Under the pieces are notes generated by a model. That model saw only the letters and a list, made by a program, of their open reading frames with translations. It was not told where the DNA came from and did no database searches. From a virus, in IMG/VR virus record IMGVR_UViG_3300042549_003898, positions 1-42,961 of that record: 42,961 bases of DNA. One strand, written 5' to 3'. Shown one piece after another: positions 8,068 through 15,193 of the stretch. Position 1 is the stretch's first letter, and the number at the start of each line of letters is the position of its first letter. The position numbers were made by a program, and so were the translations under genes.

Positions 8068-8732
8068 AGGATATAAAAACAGAAAGCCTATGGCTAATGA
8101 ATGGCGATTGCTTGGAGCGAATGAAAGAGATTCCGGACGGTTCAGTCGATATGATTTTAACAGACCCGCCTTATGGTATGGATTTAACGCCACAGCGAAA
8201 GTCTGGGAAATTTCATGGGGTGAAAATAAAAAACGACGAGACGCTATCGTGGTCTGATGATTTTTTTCAAGAGTGCCTTAGAGTTCTCCCAAAAAATTCA
8301 GCAGCTTTTATTTTCTGCTCGCATCATTGCGTCTCTGAGTTTATAAGCTCTGCAAAATTGGCTGGATTTGAGGTTAAAAACCTTCTTGTATGGAACAAGG
8401 GGCATTTTGGCATGGGTGGGAATTGGCGTCCTGTTCATGAGCTAATATTGCTTTTAACCAAAGGTAGATTCGTTACCAAATCGAACAGCCTAAAAACAAT
8501 ACTTGATTTTAAAAAAGTTCATCATAGCAAAGCTGTTCATCCAACAGAAAAGCCAATTGACTTATTGCGCCATCTCATTGAGCAAGCCGATTATGAGCCG
8601 CAGAAAATACTTGACCCATTTATGGGAAGCGGCACTACAGGGGTCGCAGCCAAAAACCTAAACCGCAAGTTCATCGGCATTGAGTTGGATGATGGTTATT
8701 TTGAGATTGCTAAAGGGCGCATTCTGCCATGA
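8064..8732 (+). CDS. beta-class DNA N6-adenine methyltransferase
   Basis: 222 aa. Catalytic motif IV TDPPYG (33-38) precedes the AdoMet-binding motif I DPFMGSGTTG (184-193), the order of beta-class amino-methyltransferases; DPPY favours N6-adenine. It probably methylates phage DNA to evade host restriction; the specificity cannot be read. No cognate endonuclease gene is adjacent. The ATG at 8064 was preferred because AAGGAG ends eight bases before it; earlier in-frame ATGs (8031, 8058) are too far from or too close to a ribosome-binding site. Confidence 0.9.
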   Translation: MKDIKTESLWLMNGDCLERMKEIPDGSVDMILTDPPYGMDLTPQRKSGKFHGVKIKNDETLSWSDDFFQECLRVLPKNSAAFIFCSHHCVSEFISSAKLAGFEVKNLLVWNKGHFGMGGNWRPVHELILLLTKGRFVTKSNSLKTILDFKKVHHSKAVHPTEKPIDLLRHLIEQADYEPQKILDPFMGSGTTGVAAKNLNRKFIGIELDDGYFEIAKGRILP

Positions 8733-8878
8733 CCCACCAACCAAAAGGCAGCATGTGCATGTCATGCGCCAAGAAGAAAGACGATTGCAGCAAGTTGCCA
8801 TTCGACAAAATGCGAGCCTATGAGCGTATCGGCGATGTTGTGATTGTGATTTGTAGTGAGTTTAAGAAACCCGCTTAG
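8729..8878 (+). CDS. small Cys-rich protein, 49 aa
   Basis: Starts in an ATGA overlap with the methyltransferase stop. The product has CMSC near residue 10, a third Cys at 20 and a fourth near residue 42, so it could hold a metal. Its stop codon lies in the loop of the operon terminator. No family recognised. Confidence 0.65.
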   Translation: MTHQPKGSMCMSCAKKKDDCSKLPFDKMRAYERIGDVVIVICSEFKKPA

Positions 8879-8889
8879 GCGGGTTTTTT
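8867..8889 (+). terminator. Rho-independent terminator of the recombination operon
   Basis: AACCCGC (8868-8874) pairs with GCGGGTT (8879-8885) around TTAG, and the T run 8884-8889 follows. It ends the plus-strand unit that began near 2700. Confidence 0.9.
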
Positions 8890-8930
8890 GTGGCTGTGAA
8901 AAAATAATTGGAAATAATCAAATAAACAGC

Positions 8931-8959
8931 TTGCATAGTACAGTTCATTGACCTATATT
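8931..8959 (+). promoter_or_regulatory. sigma70-like promoter of the second plus-strand operon
   Basis: TTGCAT (8931-8936) and TATATT (8954-8959) are exactly 17 bases apart. They lie between the operon terminator at 8867-8889 and the first gene at 9007. Confidence 0.7.
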
Positions 8960-9006
8960 AATCACATGAGCAGCGGCAATGGTGTCGCGCAAGGCGGAGA
9001 TGGAAA

Positions 9007-9225
9007 ATGACTAACGCAACTACTAATAACAACCTGCAAGGCCCATCAGATGTTTACAGTCAAATGCTTGAGGTGGTAAGCAAAAAACGCGGGTTCGTTT
9101 CAGTATCAAAAAAACATTTAAAATCAATTAACGTGTCATGGTCTTTTGTTGAAAAGTCAGCTGAAATTCTTGGCTTGCAAATACTTCGTCACGGTAACTT
9201 TGGTTACGAAATCTGCCGCAAATAA
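9007..9225 (+). CDS. hypothetical protein, 72 aa
   Basis: First gene of the operon from the 8931 promoter, with GGAG nine to ten bases before the ATG. The short Asn/Thr-rich N-terminus leads into a helical body that could be a winged or simple HTH (VSKKHLKSINVSWSFVEKS). No firm family. It is followed by a UUCG-tetraloop hairpin. Confidence 0.65.
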   Translation: MTNATTNNNLQGPSDVYSQMLEVVSKKRGFVSVSKKHLKSINVSWSFVEKSAEILGLQILRHGNFGYEICRK

Positions 9226-9232
9226 CAACCAA

Positions 9233-9248
9233 GCGCCCTTCGGGGCGC
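9233..9248 (+). other. UUCG-tetraloop hairpin
   Basis: GCGCCC (9233-9238) pairs perfectly with GGGCGC (9243-9248) around TTCG, a very stable RNA fold. No T tract follows. It sits eight bases beyond the stop at 9225 and 18 bases before the next ATG, so it may stabilise the upstream mRNA or reduce read-through. Confidence 0.6.
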
Positions 9249-9265
9249 AGCCAACCGGAGCAAAA

Positions 9266-9610
9266 ATGAAAATCCAAGAAATAGCCAAAGCCCACGGCAT
9301 TACCGAAAGCGCCGTGAAGAAGTGGTCTAAACCAAAACGCCAACAAGCCATCCGCCTACTATCAGCCGGAGTCAACCCGCAGATTATGGAGCTTGTTGGT
9401 GAAGTGCAGCGGCTTTGTTATGCGGCTAGCTGCGTGTTAGGTGAAACGGTTGTTTTCGCTTACTACTACGACAAGGCGCTTGGCGGTCATTTTAATGTGC
9501 ATTATTTTAAGAATGACATCAACCGCTTCGATGTGCAGAAGCATTGCAAAATGACGCAATTAAACCTAGTCATTGCCACAAGCGAGCTAGAAAAAATCAT
9601 TAACGGTTAA
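9266..9610 (+). CDS. HTH-domain protein, 114 aa
   Basis: The N-terminus reads as a helix-turn-helix (EIAKAHGITESAVKKWSK, residues 5-22). A helical and beta segment of unknown role follows (FAYYYDKALGG). It is probably a small phage DNA-binding regulator. The ATG at 9266 has GGAG about seven bases upstream, just after the tetraloop hairpin. Confidence 0.7.
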   Translation: MKIQEIAKAHGITESAVKKWSKPKRQQAIRLLSAGVNPQIMELVGEVQRLCYAASCVLGETVVFAYYYDKALGGHFNVHYFKNDINRFDVQKHCKMTQLNLVIATSELEKIING

Positions 9611-9645
9611 GCCGAGCAGAGCAGTGCGGCCTTCACGGAGGCTTT

Positions 9646-9855
9646 ATGAACTACATTGATTACACACACCAAAGAACACGCAAGGACGAACTTATGAAAA
9701 ACGAAACACCATTAATCGACTACGCAACGCACCGCCGCACAGATGAAATCGGCGAGCGTCAAGATGGCGCGGGGGCAATTGGCTGGCTGGCTGTTGCGGT
9801 TGTGTGCTGGATTGTTGTGTTGGTTATGGCTGCTAAAGCGGGGTATTTTGCATGA
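9646..9855 (+). CDS. small single-pass membrane protein, 69 aa
   Basis: GGAGG lies before the ATG. A charged N-terminal 40 residues are followed by one strong hydrophobic segment (about 46-65, WLAVAVVCWIVVLVMA) near the C-terminus. An internal ATG at 9694 also has AAGGA upstream, so a shorter form is possible. Function unknown. Confidence 0.65.
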   Translation: MNYIDYTHQRTRKDELMKNETPLIDYATHRRTDEIGERQDGAGAIGWLAVAVVCWIVVLVMAAKAGYFA

Positions 9856-10274
9856 GTCGGGTTGTTAAGTTTCGGGCATTCGACCCAAAAAACGGCATGA
9901 TTGAGCCGTACAGCGTTAGAAATGGCAAGGCGTGGGTTATAAAGCCTTGCCGCAATGATAGCCCTGAAGTCAGAGTTGATGGCGTTAACTATTACTGTAA
10001 TTGGGATATTGATATTCCGACCGATTTTCCCTTAATGCAATTTACCGGCCTTTTAGACGTGAATGGCGTTGAAGTGTATGAGGCTGACGTCATCAAGGGT
10101 TTGCTGGTGGATAAGCGCGGAGAAAGATTTGAGTTTATCGGCTCTGTATTTTACCAAGAATACGAGTTTTGTGTAGAAACAGATTTGCACTCATGGCCAG
10201 TTGCCGCTTGGCATTGTGTAGAGAAGCCTGTTGTCATCGGAAATATTTATCAGCATCCGGAGCCATTAAAATGA
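9852..10274 (+). CDS. YopX family protein
   Basis: 140 aa. Recognised from the N-terminal KFRAFD, the central MQFTGLLDVNGVEVYEADVI and the C-terminal VIGNIYQHPE, all characteristic of the phage YopX family. The fold is known but the molecular role is not established; such genes are common in phage early accessory regions. The start overlaps the previous stop (ATGA) and its stop overlaps the next ATG. Confidence 0.9.
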   Translation: MSRVVKFRAFDPKNGMIEPYSVRNGKAWVIKPCRNDSPEVRVDGVNYYCNWDIDIPTDFPLMQFTGLLDVNGVEVYEADVIKGLLVDKRGERFEFIGSVFYQEYEFCVETDLHSWPVAAWHCVEKPVVIGNIYQHPEPLK

Positions 10275-10483
10275 AAAACCTAATCAACAACCGCAAAGCC
10301 ATCTTGCAAGCAACAAGCCGATTAGAGCTTTACAGTCTGAGCCAAGACGTTTGCAAGGAGGGAGGTTTCCGCTACAACGAAAGCGCCAGTTATTCCGACA
10401 ATGCCAGGAATGCAGACCTGCAATCGAAACATGGTGTGGCTGATTGCTTGCGGTTATGTGACCAAAGGAGTAAGTCGTTGTGA
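10271..10483 (+). CDS. hypothetical protein, 70 aa
   Basis: ATG in an ATGA overlap with the YopX stop. The product is hydrophilic, with Cys residues at several positions and no recognised domain. Its stop overlaps the GTG start of the next gene. Reality is supported by the exact chaining of starts and stops. Confidence 0.6.
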   Translation: MKNLINNRKAILQATSRLELYSLSQDVCKEGGFRYNESASYSDNARNADLQSKHGVADCLRLCDQRSKSL

Positions 10484-10653
10484 TTAACAAAGAAGCAGTG
10501 TTTGCCTACAAACCAAAGCCAGTCCTGATTCGCATACGCAAGACGCAGAAAGAGGTTGCAGCAAGGCCATGCAGTAACGGGTTCAGCTTGGTCAATGGCG
10601 ACTTCATTCACCACAAACATGCCGAAGTTGTTCGGATAATGGATGAGTCATGA
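10480..10653 (+). CDS. hypothetical protein, 57 aa, GTG start
   Basis: GTG start in a GTGA overlap, with AAAGGAG ten bases upstream. A small basic protein with no recognised family. It ends in an ATGA overlap with the next gene. Confidence 0.6.
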   Translation: MINKEAVFAYKPKPVLIRIRKTQKEVAARPCSNGFSLVNGDFIHHKHAEVVRIMDES

Positions 10654-10751
10654 GCAACCTAACCGGCTTCATCCTATTCCTAGCAGTAATCGCCATCACC
10701 ATTGGTGCCGCATACCTGCTTAGTAAAATCTTGGAGGTTTATGATGCGTAG
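10650..10751 (+). CDS. 33-aa single-pass membrane peptide
   Basis: ATG in an ATGA overlap. Nearly the whole peptide is one hydrophobic helix (GFILFLAVIAITIGAAYLL, residues 6-24) with a short charged tail. It could be a small membrane effector. No lysis gene lies next to it, since the lysis cassette is at 13390-14673 on the other strand. Confidence 0.55.
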   Translation: MSNLTGFILFLAVIAITIGAAYLLSKILEVYDA

Positions 10752-10869
10752 CAACTACTGGTTAACACGCCAACAGCAGCGCAGAGCATACCGGCTGCAT
10801 CTGTTCAAGGCTTATGCACCGCTGGTTGCGGTGTTGCTGCTAACCGTGGTGATTGTATGCCTAGGCTAG
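10744..10869 (+). CDS. 41-aa membrane peptide with basic N-terminus
   Basis: GGAGG lies six bases before the ATG at 10744; an ATG at 10741 is too close. Basic N-terminus (RQQQRRAYR), then one hydrophobic helix (about 25-40). Its end overlaps the next gene by 13 bases. With the preceding 33-aa peptide it forms a pair of tiny membrane proteins. Confidence 0.5.
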   Translation: MRSNYWLTRQQQRRAYRLHLFKAYAPLVAVLLLTVVIVCLG

Positions 10870-11159
10870 AAATGCCGTCCTTAGCTGATTGCGTAGCGCT
10901 AAGAAGTCGAATCATTGAGCTAGAGCATGAAGTTGCAAGGCTGAAAAGGCTGCAACTAACAAAAGACAGCATGATAGAAAAGCTCCGCAGAAAGTGCGGA
11001 GTTAAACCCAGAATATCAAAAACACAAGTTATGGAAATGGTGATGGCAGGGGCGAGTGCTTCTGAAATCATTGAAAAAATTGGATGCTCGAAAAGCTCCA
11101 TTGTCAGAGCTAAGGGCGAGTTGAGGGCTGCTGGATATGAACTACAAAACAAACGATGA
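10857..11159 (+). CDS. coiled-coil plus HTH regulator candidate, 100 aa
   Basis: Residues about 15-45 form a heptad-rich helix (RSRIIELEHEVARLKRLQ) and 50-95 look like an HTH (VMEMVMAGASASEIIEKIG, then CSKSSIVRAKGEL). This suggests a dimeric DNA-binding protein. It overlaps the following HTH gene by 23 bases. These are the last two genes of the operon, a position that would suit activators of the minus-strand late genes; that role is inference. Confidence 0.7.
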   Translation: MPRLEMPSLADCVALRSRIIELEHEVARLKRLQLTKDSMIEKLRRKCGVKPRISKTQVMEMVMAGASASEIIEKIGCSKSSIVRAKGELRAAGYELQNKR

Positions 11160-11553
11160 CATGCTGATTTGCGAGTTGGCAAAAACAGGAATGAAAGCTT
11201 ACGTTATTGCATCTAAGTTTGAGATAACGACAGCTTCGGTTTACGACATTGTAAGTAAAAACGGCGGTTATGTTGAGGCTAAGAAAGGACGCACAAAAGC
11301 AATCAGAAAGCTGATATTGCAAGGCTTAACCACTGACGAAATCATGAATAAGGTGGACGCCTGCCGCATTATGATTAATCAGGTAAGGTATAAAATGGGT
11401 TCGGCTAAACCGCGCAATAGGCCGGAAACAAGCATGGCAGAGCGCTATAAAATGGTCGTGTCGCTAGTATCGGACGGCATGACAGTAACAGAAGCCTGCC
11501 GCAATGTCAGGCTTTCTAGTCGTGATTATGTGAAGATGAAAGCCCTCGCGTGA
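11137..11553 (+). CDS. multi-HTH protein, 138 aa, possible late-gene regulator
   Basis: Contains two or three helix-turn-helix-like segments: MLICELAKTGMKAYVIASKF with EITTASVYDIV (8-40), LILQGLTTDEIMNKVDA (59-75) and LVSDGMTVTEACRNV (111-125). Iterated HTH units resemble terminase-small or RNA-polymerase-partner proteins, but no family is certain. The gene ends inside the operon terminator, whose 3' stem begins at 11552. Confidence 0.7.
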   Translation: MNYKTNDDMLICELAKTGMKAYVIASKFEITTASVYDIVSKNGGYVEAKKGRTKAIRKLILQGLTTDEIMNKVDACRIMINQVRYKMGSAKPRNRPETSMAERYKMVVSLVSDGMTVTEACRNVRLSSRDYVKMKALA

Positions 11554-11565
11554 GGGCTTTTTTTT
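11539..11565 (+). terminator. Rho-independent terminator of the second plus-strand operon
   Basis: AAAGCCCTC (11539-11547) pairs with GAGGGCTTT (11552-11560) around GCGT, followed by T residues to 11565. It separates the converging plus-strand operon and the minus-strand late block. Confidence 0.92.
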
Positions 11566-11566
11566 G

Positions 11567-11794
11567 TTATGGCTGCATAAGTGAGGACAGCTCAGCTTCT
11601 GTTGCGTTCTCGTACTCTGGAACGCCATCGTCGTTGGCTGTTTTGCACTGGTTATCTTCAAAAACCATAACCAAATAACCGTCAACGCTAGGGCCGCGCT
11701 TTATTCGCAGAACCCTGCCGCTTTCTGTCGTGTGTTCTGCGTACTCGCCATGCCATGCGCAGCATGTTCTTTGCCAGTTGATTGATTCGATCAT
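11567..11794 (-). CDS. hypothetical protein, 75 aa
   Basis: Last gene of the minus-strand late block, coupled by an ATGA overlap to the deacetylase tailspike gene. Hydrophilic with three Cys residues and no signal peptide. It may be a tailspike accessory or folding partner by position only. Confidence 0.6.
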   Translation of the reverse strand: MIESINWQRTCCAWHGEYAEHTTESGRVLRIKRGPSVDGYLVMVFEDNQCKTANDDGVPEYENATEAELSSLMQP

Positions 11795-13386
11795 TGCTTA
11801 ACTCCGTAATAAAGTTGGGTAAAGTTGCACATCTCGACTTCGCCAGCCAATTCTTTTTCTCGCATGTATTCGCAAATCTTGACAAACGAGCTTGCATACA
11901 TCAACAGTGGGTCACCAGTTAGCCCCTCGCCTGTGCTATCGTCACCAACCGTTGTGATGCCATGCCAGAACGGAAATATTGCGCAACCGTATGCGATAGC
12001 TAAGTCAACAAACTCTTGCATTTTGCTGAACTTCTGCCATCCGATAACATCTGACTTTGTTCCGCTAGTGATTCTCGCAAACGCTGGGTTGGTGCCGCTA
12101 CCCCAGTCAACGCTACCAATTTCTGTGGTTTCGTCAAGTCCCCATGCGGTAACATAGCTGCACTGATGGACTGTGTTGCGCTGCATCTTAAAGCCCAAGT
12201 CTCTCAGCACTTTTGCCACAAACTTGTTACTTTTTGAGCCTGGAGCGGCATAAAATTCATTGCCACGAACAGCGCCCATTTGAGCATACCATGCTTGAAC
12301 GCCAAGCATTTCGTATTTCAATTTGCCAGCGCCCATTAGCGTCATGTCTTTGTGATTCAGAGTGTGGTTTATAATATCCCACCCCTCGCTGCTAGGTATC
12401 ATTACTTGATCGCTAAAAAAACCACTCATGTTGGAGACAATTTCCGAGCCGGTGGTGTGAACTCGGAAAGGTATTGCAACATAGCCTTTCCATCCGTAAT
12501 TCTTGAAAAGAGGAAGCGCGATTTCGTTCAGGTTCGGCCCTGCGTCACAGCCAAAAACAATCTGTGTTTTCGAATCAAAATCAGTCATGATGCTGTCAAA
12601 ATACAGCTTGTGATTTAAACCGTTTGCTATGTCAATAGATAAGAATGTTAATTGATTGTCCTTGATATTGTTGAACGCACCTGTTCCGAATGCTGTGAAC
12701 GAAAAGCCGTTGAACTGCGTTTCAGAAACACCTGAGGCCGGAACGTATGCTTGCGGATTTCGCATAACGAACGTAAGGAAATTCCAGCCTTGCCTTACTG
12801 CTGTTGACGTCCATCCAAATATACCAGAGTTAGCTTCACTAACTGCTACAGGGTTTGTGCTGAAATTAACGTTAATACTGATATTTGTCGTTACGCTAGC
12901 GGCTGGCAAATCCACATAAACCCATAAACCAAACTTGCCGTTTAGGTTTTTAGTGATGATGTTTGTGCTTGGTGAGCTTAAAACTATGCGCGAAGTTGTA
13001 TTAACGGCAGGCTCAACAAGTAGCATTTCTGGCTGTGTTCTTGGCGTTACGCCTGTCACGTTCCCGCTGGCATCATAGCCAGTAAAGCCTTGAGTCACTG
13101 CTGGCGATCCAGTGCTAGCAGTCCATAAGTCACTGCCGAATGTAGCGACAACCCTGCCAGCCTTTTTTACCACTCTTGTTATTGCTATAGGCTGCTCTTG
13201 GTATAGCTCTGAGTTTACCGCTGGTACGCTTACGCCATCAATCAACCCATTAACCGCAGCAGCCAAATCCCCGTAACCAGCAGGAGCGCCAGCCGTATTT
13301 GGTAAATCTTTTAAAATAATCTCATCAGAAACCAAGCGAGGTATCTGAGTGTAATTCTTGCCATTAATGCGTGTTTTTGTGGTCAT
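11791..13386 (-). CDS. tailspike with polysaccharide deacetylase-like domain
   Basis: 531 aa. Residues 4-16 (KTRINGKNYTQIP) match the N-terminus of the protein at 29989-30579, suggesting a common virion-attachment tag. Residues about 90-270 are beta-rich, like a carbohydrate-binding sandwich. From about 275 a NodB/CE4-like deacetylase is read: VFGCDAG (277-283) at the motif-1 position, the metal-binding HTLNH (341-345), APGS (381-384) at motif 3 and FWHG (473-476) near the end. Motif 1 lacks the usual DD pair. It probably deacetylates host surface polysaccharide during adsorption. It lies downstream of the lysis cassette, where receptor-binding genes are often exchanged. Confidence 0.8.
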   Translation of the reverse strand: MTTKTRINGKNYTQIPRLVSDEIILKDLPNTAGAPAGYGDLAAAVNGLIDGVSVPAVNSELYQEQPIAITRVVKKAGRVVATFGSDLWTASTGSPAVTQGFTGYDASGNVTGVTPRTQPEMLLVEPAVNTTSRIVLSSPSTNIITKNLNGKFGLWVYVDLPAASVTTNISINVNFSTNPVAVSEANSGIFGWTSTAVRQGWNFLTFVMRNPQAYVPASGVSETQFNGFSFTAFGTGAFNNIKDNQLTFLSIDIANGLNHKLYFDSIMTDFDSKTQIVFGCDAGPNLNEIALPLFKNYGWKGYVAIPFRVHTTGSEIVSNMSGFFSDQVMIPSSEGWDIINHTLNHKDMTLMGAGKLKYEMLGVQAWYAQMGAVRGNEFYAAPGSKSNKFVAKVLRDLGFKMQRNTVHQCSYVTAWGLDETTEIGSVDWGSGTNPAFARITSGTKSDVIGWQKFSKMQEFVDLAIAYGCAIFPFWHGITTVGDDSTGEGLTGDPLLMYASSFVKICEYMREKELAGEVEMCNFTQLYYGVKQ

Positions 13387-13389
13387 AGC

Positions 13390-13491
13390 TTAACCCTTAT
13401 CGCGCAAGCGCTGCGCGTATCGTCTAGCGTTAATCAGCGCTTGTTTAGCTGACAGTGGAGTTTGAGCGTTATCTCTTAGTTTGCTTGACAT
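13390..13491 (-). CDS. small basic protein, 33 aa
   Basis: ATG at 13491 overlaps the end of the Rz-like gene by 23 bases, and its stop lies three bases before the tailspike start. The product is short and basic (NARRYAQRLRDKG tail). No family recognised; coding status is inferred from the tight packing. Confidence 0.45.
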   Translation of the reverse strand: MSSKLRDNAQTPLSAKQALINARRYAQRLRDKG

Positions 13492-13978
13492 GAGGCACCT
13501 GTAAAGCTTGATATTCGTTGTTACAGTTTATCACTGCTTGCCTGTTTCTGTCAGCATAATCAGCCAAAGCTCCCGCTGCTTCGTCAGCCCGTTCAAGCAC
13601 GTTGACAAGCACAAGTCTATCGGTTGCGGCGTTTGCGCTGTTGCCGATAGCGGAGGGATGATTAATGGCACCGGCTTTGTGTCTGGCAATTTCGTCGCGC
13701 AGCCGCTTGCTAGTGTCAGCAGCAGCAATCCTGTCAGCTTCAAACTTGTCTTGCATATCTTTTGCGACTTGATAAGCATGTTGCAACTCCGCGTTTAGTT
13801 TCTGTTGTTTCTGGTGCGCTTCGGCATATATCTGCGTTTGTGCTTTTGCATCAACCGCATCCCGCTCAACCCACTTGGCCTGCCAATGGTTATGCGTAAC
13901 CTGATGGCCAGCATAGCCAGCGACCACCACAACGACTAGCGCTATGGCTGCCTTTATTTGCCAGTTAATCATCATCAC
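13469..13978 (-). CDS. Rz: Rz-like inner-membrane spanin (DUF2514-like)
   Basis: 169 aa. An N-terminal signal-anchor (residues about 7-24, IKAAIALVVVVVAGYAGH) precedes a long Gln/Lys/Asp-rich periplasmic coiled coil (about 30-100), the plan of inner-membrane spanins. A second reading frame inside it encodes an Rz1-like lipoprotein. It overlaps the holin stop. Three adjacent ATGs (13978, 13975, 13972) are possible starts. The pair fuses inner and outer membranes in the last lysis step. Confidence 0.85.
   Translation of the reverse strand: MMMINWQIKAAIALVVVVVAGYAGHQVTHNHWQAKWVERDAVDAKAQTQIYAEAHQKQQKLNAELQHAYQVAKDMQDKFEADRIAAADTSKRLRDEIARHKAGAINHPSAIGNSANAATDRLVLVNVLERADEAAGALADYADRNRQAVINCNNEYQALQVPHVKQTKR
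13531..13779 (-). CDS. Rz1: Rz1-like outer-membrane spanin lipoprotein nested in Rz
   Basis: 82 aa, wholly inside the Rz gene in another frame. The signal sequence ends in the lipobox LASGC (Cys27), followed by a Pro-rich stretch (KLPDTKPVPLIIPPL), both typical of o-spanins. GGAG lies seven bases before the ATG. It would be lipidated and tethered to the outer membrane, binding the Rz C-terminus. The region past about residue 60 is longer than in lambda Rz1. Confidence 0.85.
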   Translation of the reverse strand: MLIKSQKICKTSLKLTGLLLLTLASGCATKLPDTKPVPLIIPPLSATAQTPQPIDLCLSTCLNGLTKQRELWLIMLTETGKQ

Positions 13979-14219
13979 GAATGTTGCTCCTGTGCAGTGA
14001 GTCTACGCCTTTCCATATGGCGGCGATAAGAGCCGCAGCGATAGCACCAAAGGCCATGGCCGCTTGTGTGGCGTCCAACACCTTCAGAGCATCAACAATG
14101 CGCCACAGAAGTAACTGCGAGCTTACAATCAAGCCCACAGGAACAATACGCATCTGTCTAAGCGTCACGTGTATAGGCTGATTAAAGATGAACCCAAACA
14201 TTTTTTCAAAGGCGCCCAT
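13965..14219 (-). CDS. holin candidate, two transmembrane segments
   Basis: 84 aa with two hydrophobic helices (about 26-44 and 52-70) and a charged C-terminus (DSLHRSNIRDDD), the plan of class II holins. It sits between endolysin and spanin genes with overlaps on both sides. It would form inner-membrane lesions that release or activate the endolysin. The topology is inferred from hydrophobicity only. Confidence 0.8.
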   Translation of the reverse strand: MGAFEKMFGFIFNQPIHVTLRQMRIVPVGLIVSSQLLLWRIVDALKVLDATQAAMAFGAIAAALIAAIWKGVDSLHRSNIRDDD

Positions 14220-14673
14220 CTTGCCATGCCCTGTAATCTCTAAGATATTCTTCAGGCGCTGCCTCGCCGACCCTGTTCCAGTATTTCCGGCAATAAGCCG
14301 CCATTGCTTCCGGCGTTTTTGGTAGTGGGTTTCTGTCCATCAGCAAGTAATGGCGAGCAACCCAAATAGAATAGCGGTCGTTGCCCTCTAGCAAGTTAAA
14401 GTCTTCTTTAATGCCGTAGCGCTTAGCTCTTGCTCGTATCGTGTCTGCGTTATCCCACACTGAGTTATGCGTGACCTCCTCAATGCCAAACAAGCCTCTA
14501 GCCTTACCCTTCGGTACCAGCTTGCCATCCTCTAGGATTAACTGCCGCCGATGCTTGCCGCCAAGTGATTCGTGTGCCGCAATCATCGCTAGCAGCTCAA
14601 CGCAGTGGTCAGAGTGCAAGCCCCAATCTAGCAAGGCTTCAGTGCACAAGGCTTTAAACTCTGAGTGCTTCAT
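14206..14673 (-). CDS. endolysin, lytic transglycosylase-like
   Basis: 155 aa. Helical, with a probable catalytic Glu35 in IAAHESLGG and a GKARGLFGIEEVTHN segment (57-70) that matches the G-L-F-Q-I type second motif of SLT/goose-type muramidases. No signal peptide, so it depends on the adjacent holin. It probably cleaves peptidoglycan glycan strands. The family is inferred from two motifs and context. Confidence 0.8.
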   Translation of the reverse strand: MKHSEFKALCTEALLDWGLHSDHCVELLAMIAAHESLGGKHRRQLILEDGKLVPKGKARGLFGIEEVTHNSVWDNADTIRARAKRYGIKEDFNLLEGNDRYSIWVARHYLLMDRNPLPKTPEAMAAYCRKYWNRVGEAAPEEYLRDYRAWQDGRL

Positions 14674-15032
14674 TTGCGCTTAATTCCAACGCCGTCAGCG
14701 TCATCAACAAGCTGCTTGTTTGACGGCTTGATGACCCACTGTATCCATTCCCAGCCGCCAGCCGGTTCTGATTCAATCGGAGCTACGCTACCTCCGAATC
14801 GCTGCCGGAGCGTGTTGTTAATCTTATCCAAAAATTCCGCAAGCGTGACCTGAGCTGTTTTAGTAGTAAAGCCACTTTGTAATACATGCGGTCTGTCATA
14901 CTTGTTTTCTCCAATGCCTTTTTCAATTAGAAAACTTAGACTTTGCTCTTCATCGTCATACGTCAGCCAGACTTTCAAGCCTTGCCGCATCGTCATGTTA
15001 TCTTTACCAACCACAGGGTTAAATGCACTCAT
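14670..15032 (-). CDS. hypothetical protein, 120 aa
   Basis: Coupled by ATGA overlap to the endolysin gene and preceded by the 52-aa gene with a two-base gap. Mixed alpha/beta composition with Trp-rich segment GGWEWIQWVI (about 92-101). No recognised domain. Its place between tail fibre and lysis genes suggests a tail-fibre accessory role, by position only. Confidence 0.65.
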   Translation of the reverse strand: MSAFNPVVGKDNMTMRQGLKVWLTYDDEEQSLSFLIEKGIGENKYDRPHVLQSGFTTKTAQVTLAEFLDKINNTLRQRFGGSVAPIESEPAGGWEWIQWVIKPSNKQLVDDADGVGIKRK

Positions 15033-15034
15033 GA

Positions 15035-15193
15035 TTAATCCTCAGTTTTTGGCAGCCTGTAAAAGCCGCCGTCATAGTAATAGTCGCCGATTGAAGCCGT
15101 ATCTGATTCAATCCAATTCGGTGCAATCGCTGATTCAGCAACAGCCACGTTAACGACTCGCCCATCAACCACAATAGCATAGCGTTTAATCAT
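15035..15193 (-). CDS. small tail-fibre-associated protein, 52 aa
   Basis: ATG in an ATGA overlap with the glycine-rich fibre stop. Begins MIKRYAIVVDGRVVNVAVA and carries a GDYYYDGGFYRLP segment, the style of short proteins found next to phage tail fibre genes. It probably associates with fibre assembly; the function is not established. Confidence 0.6.
   Translation of the reverse strand: MIKRYAIVVDGRVVNVAVAESAIAPNWIESDTASIGDYYYDGGFYRLPKTED

Noticed and set aside
9233-9248. Rho-independent terminator after the 72-aa gene
   Set aside because: Strong stem-loop but no T tract, and the following genes are close and in the same direction.
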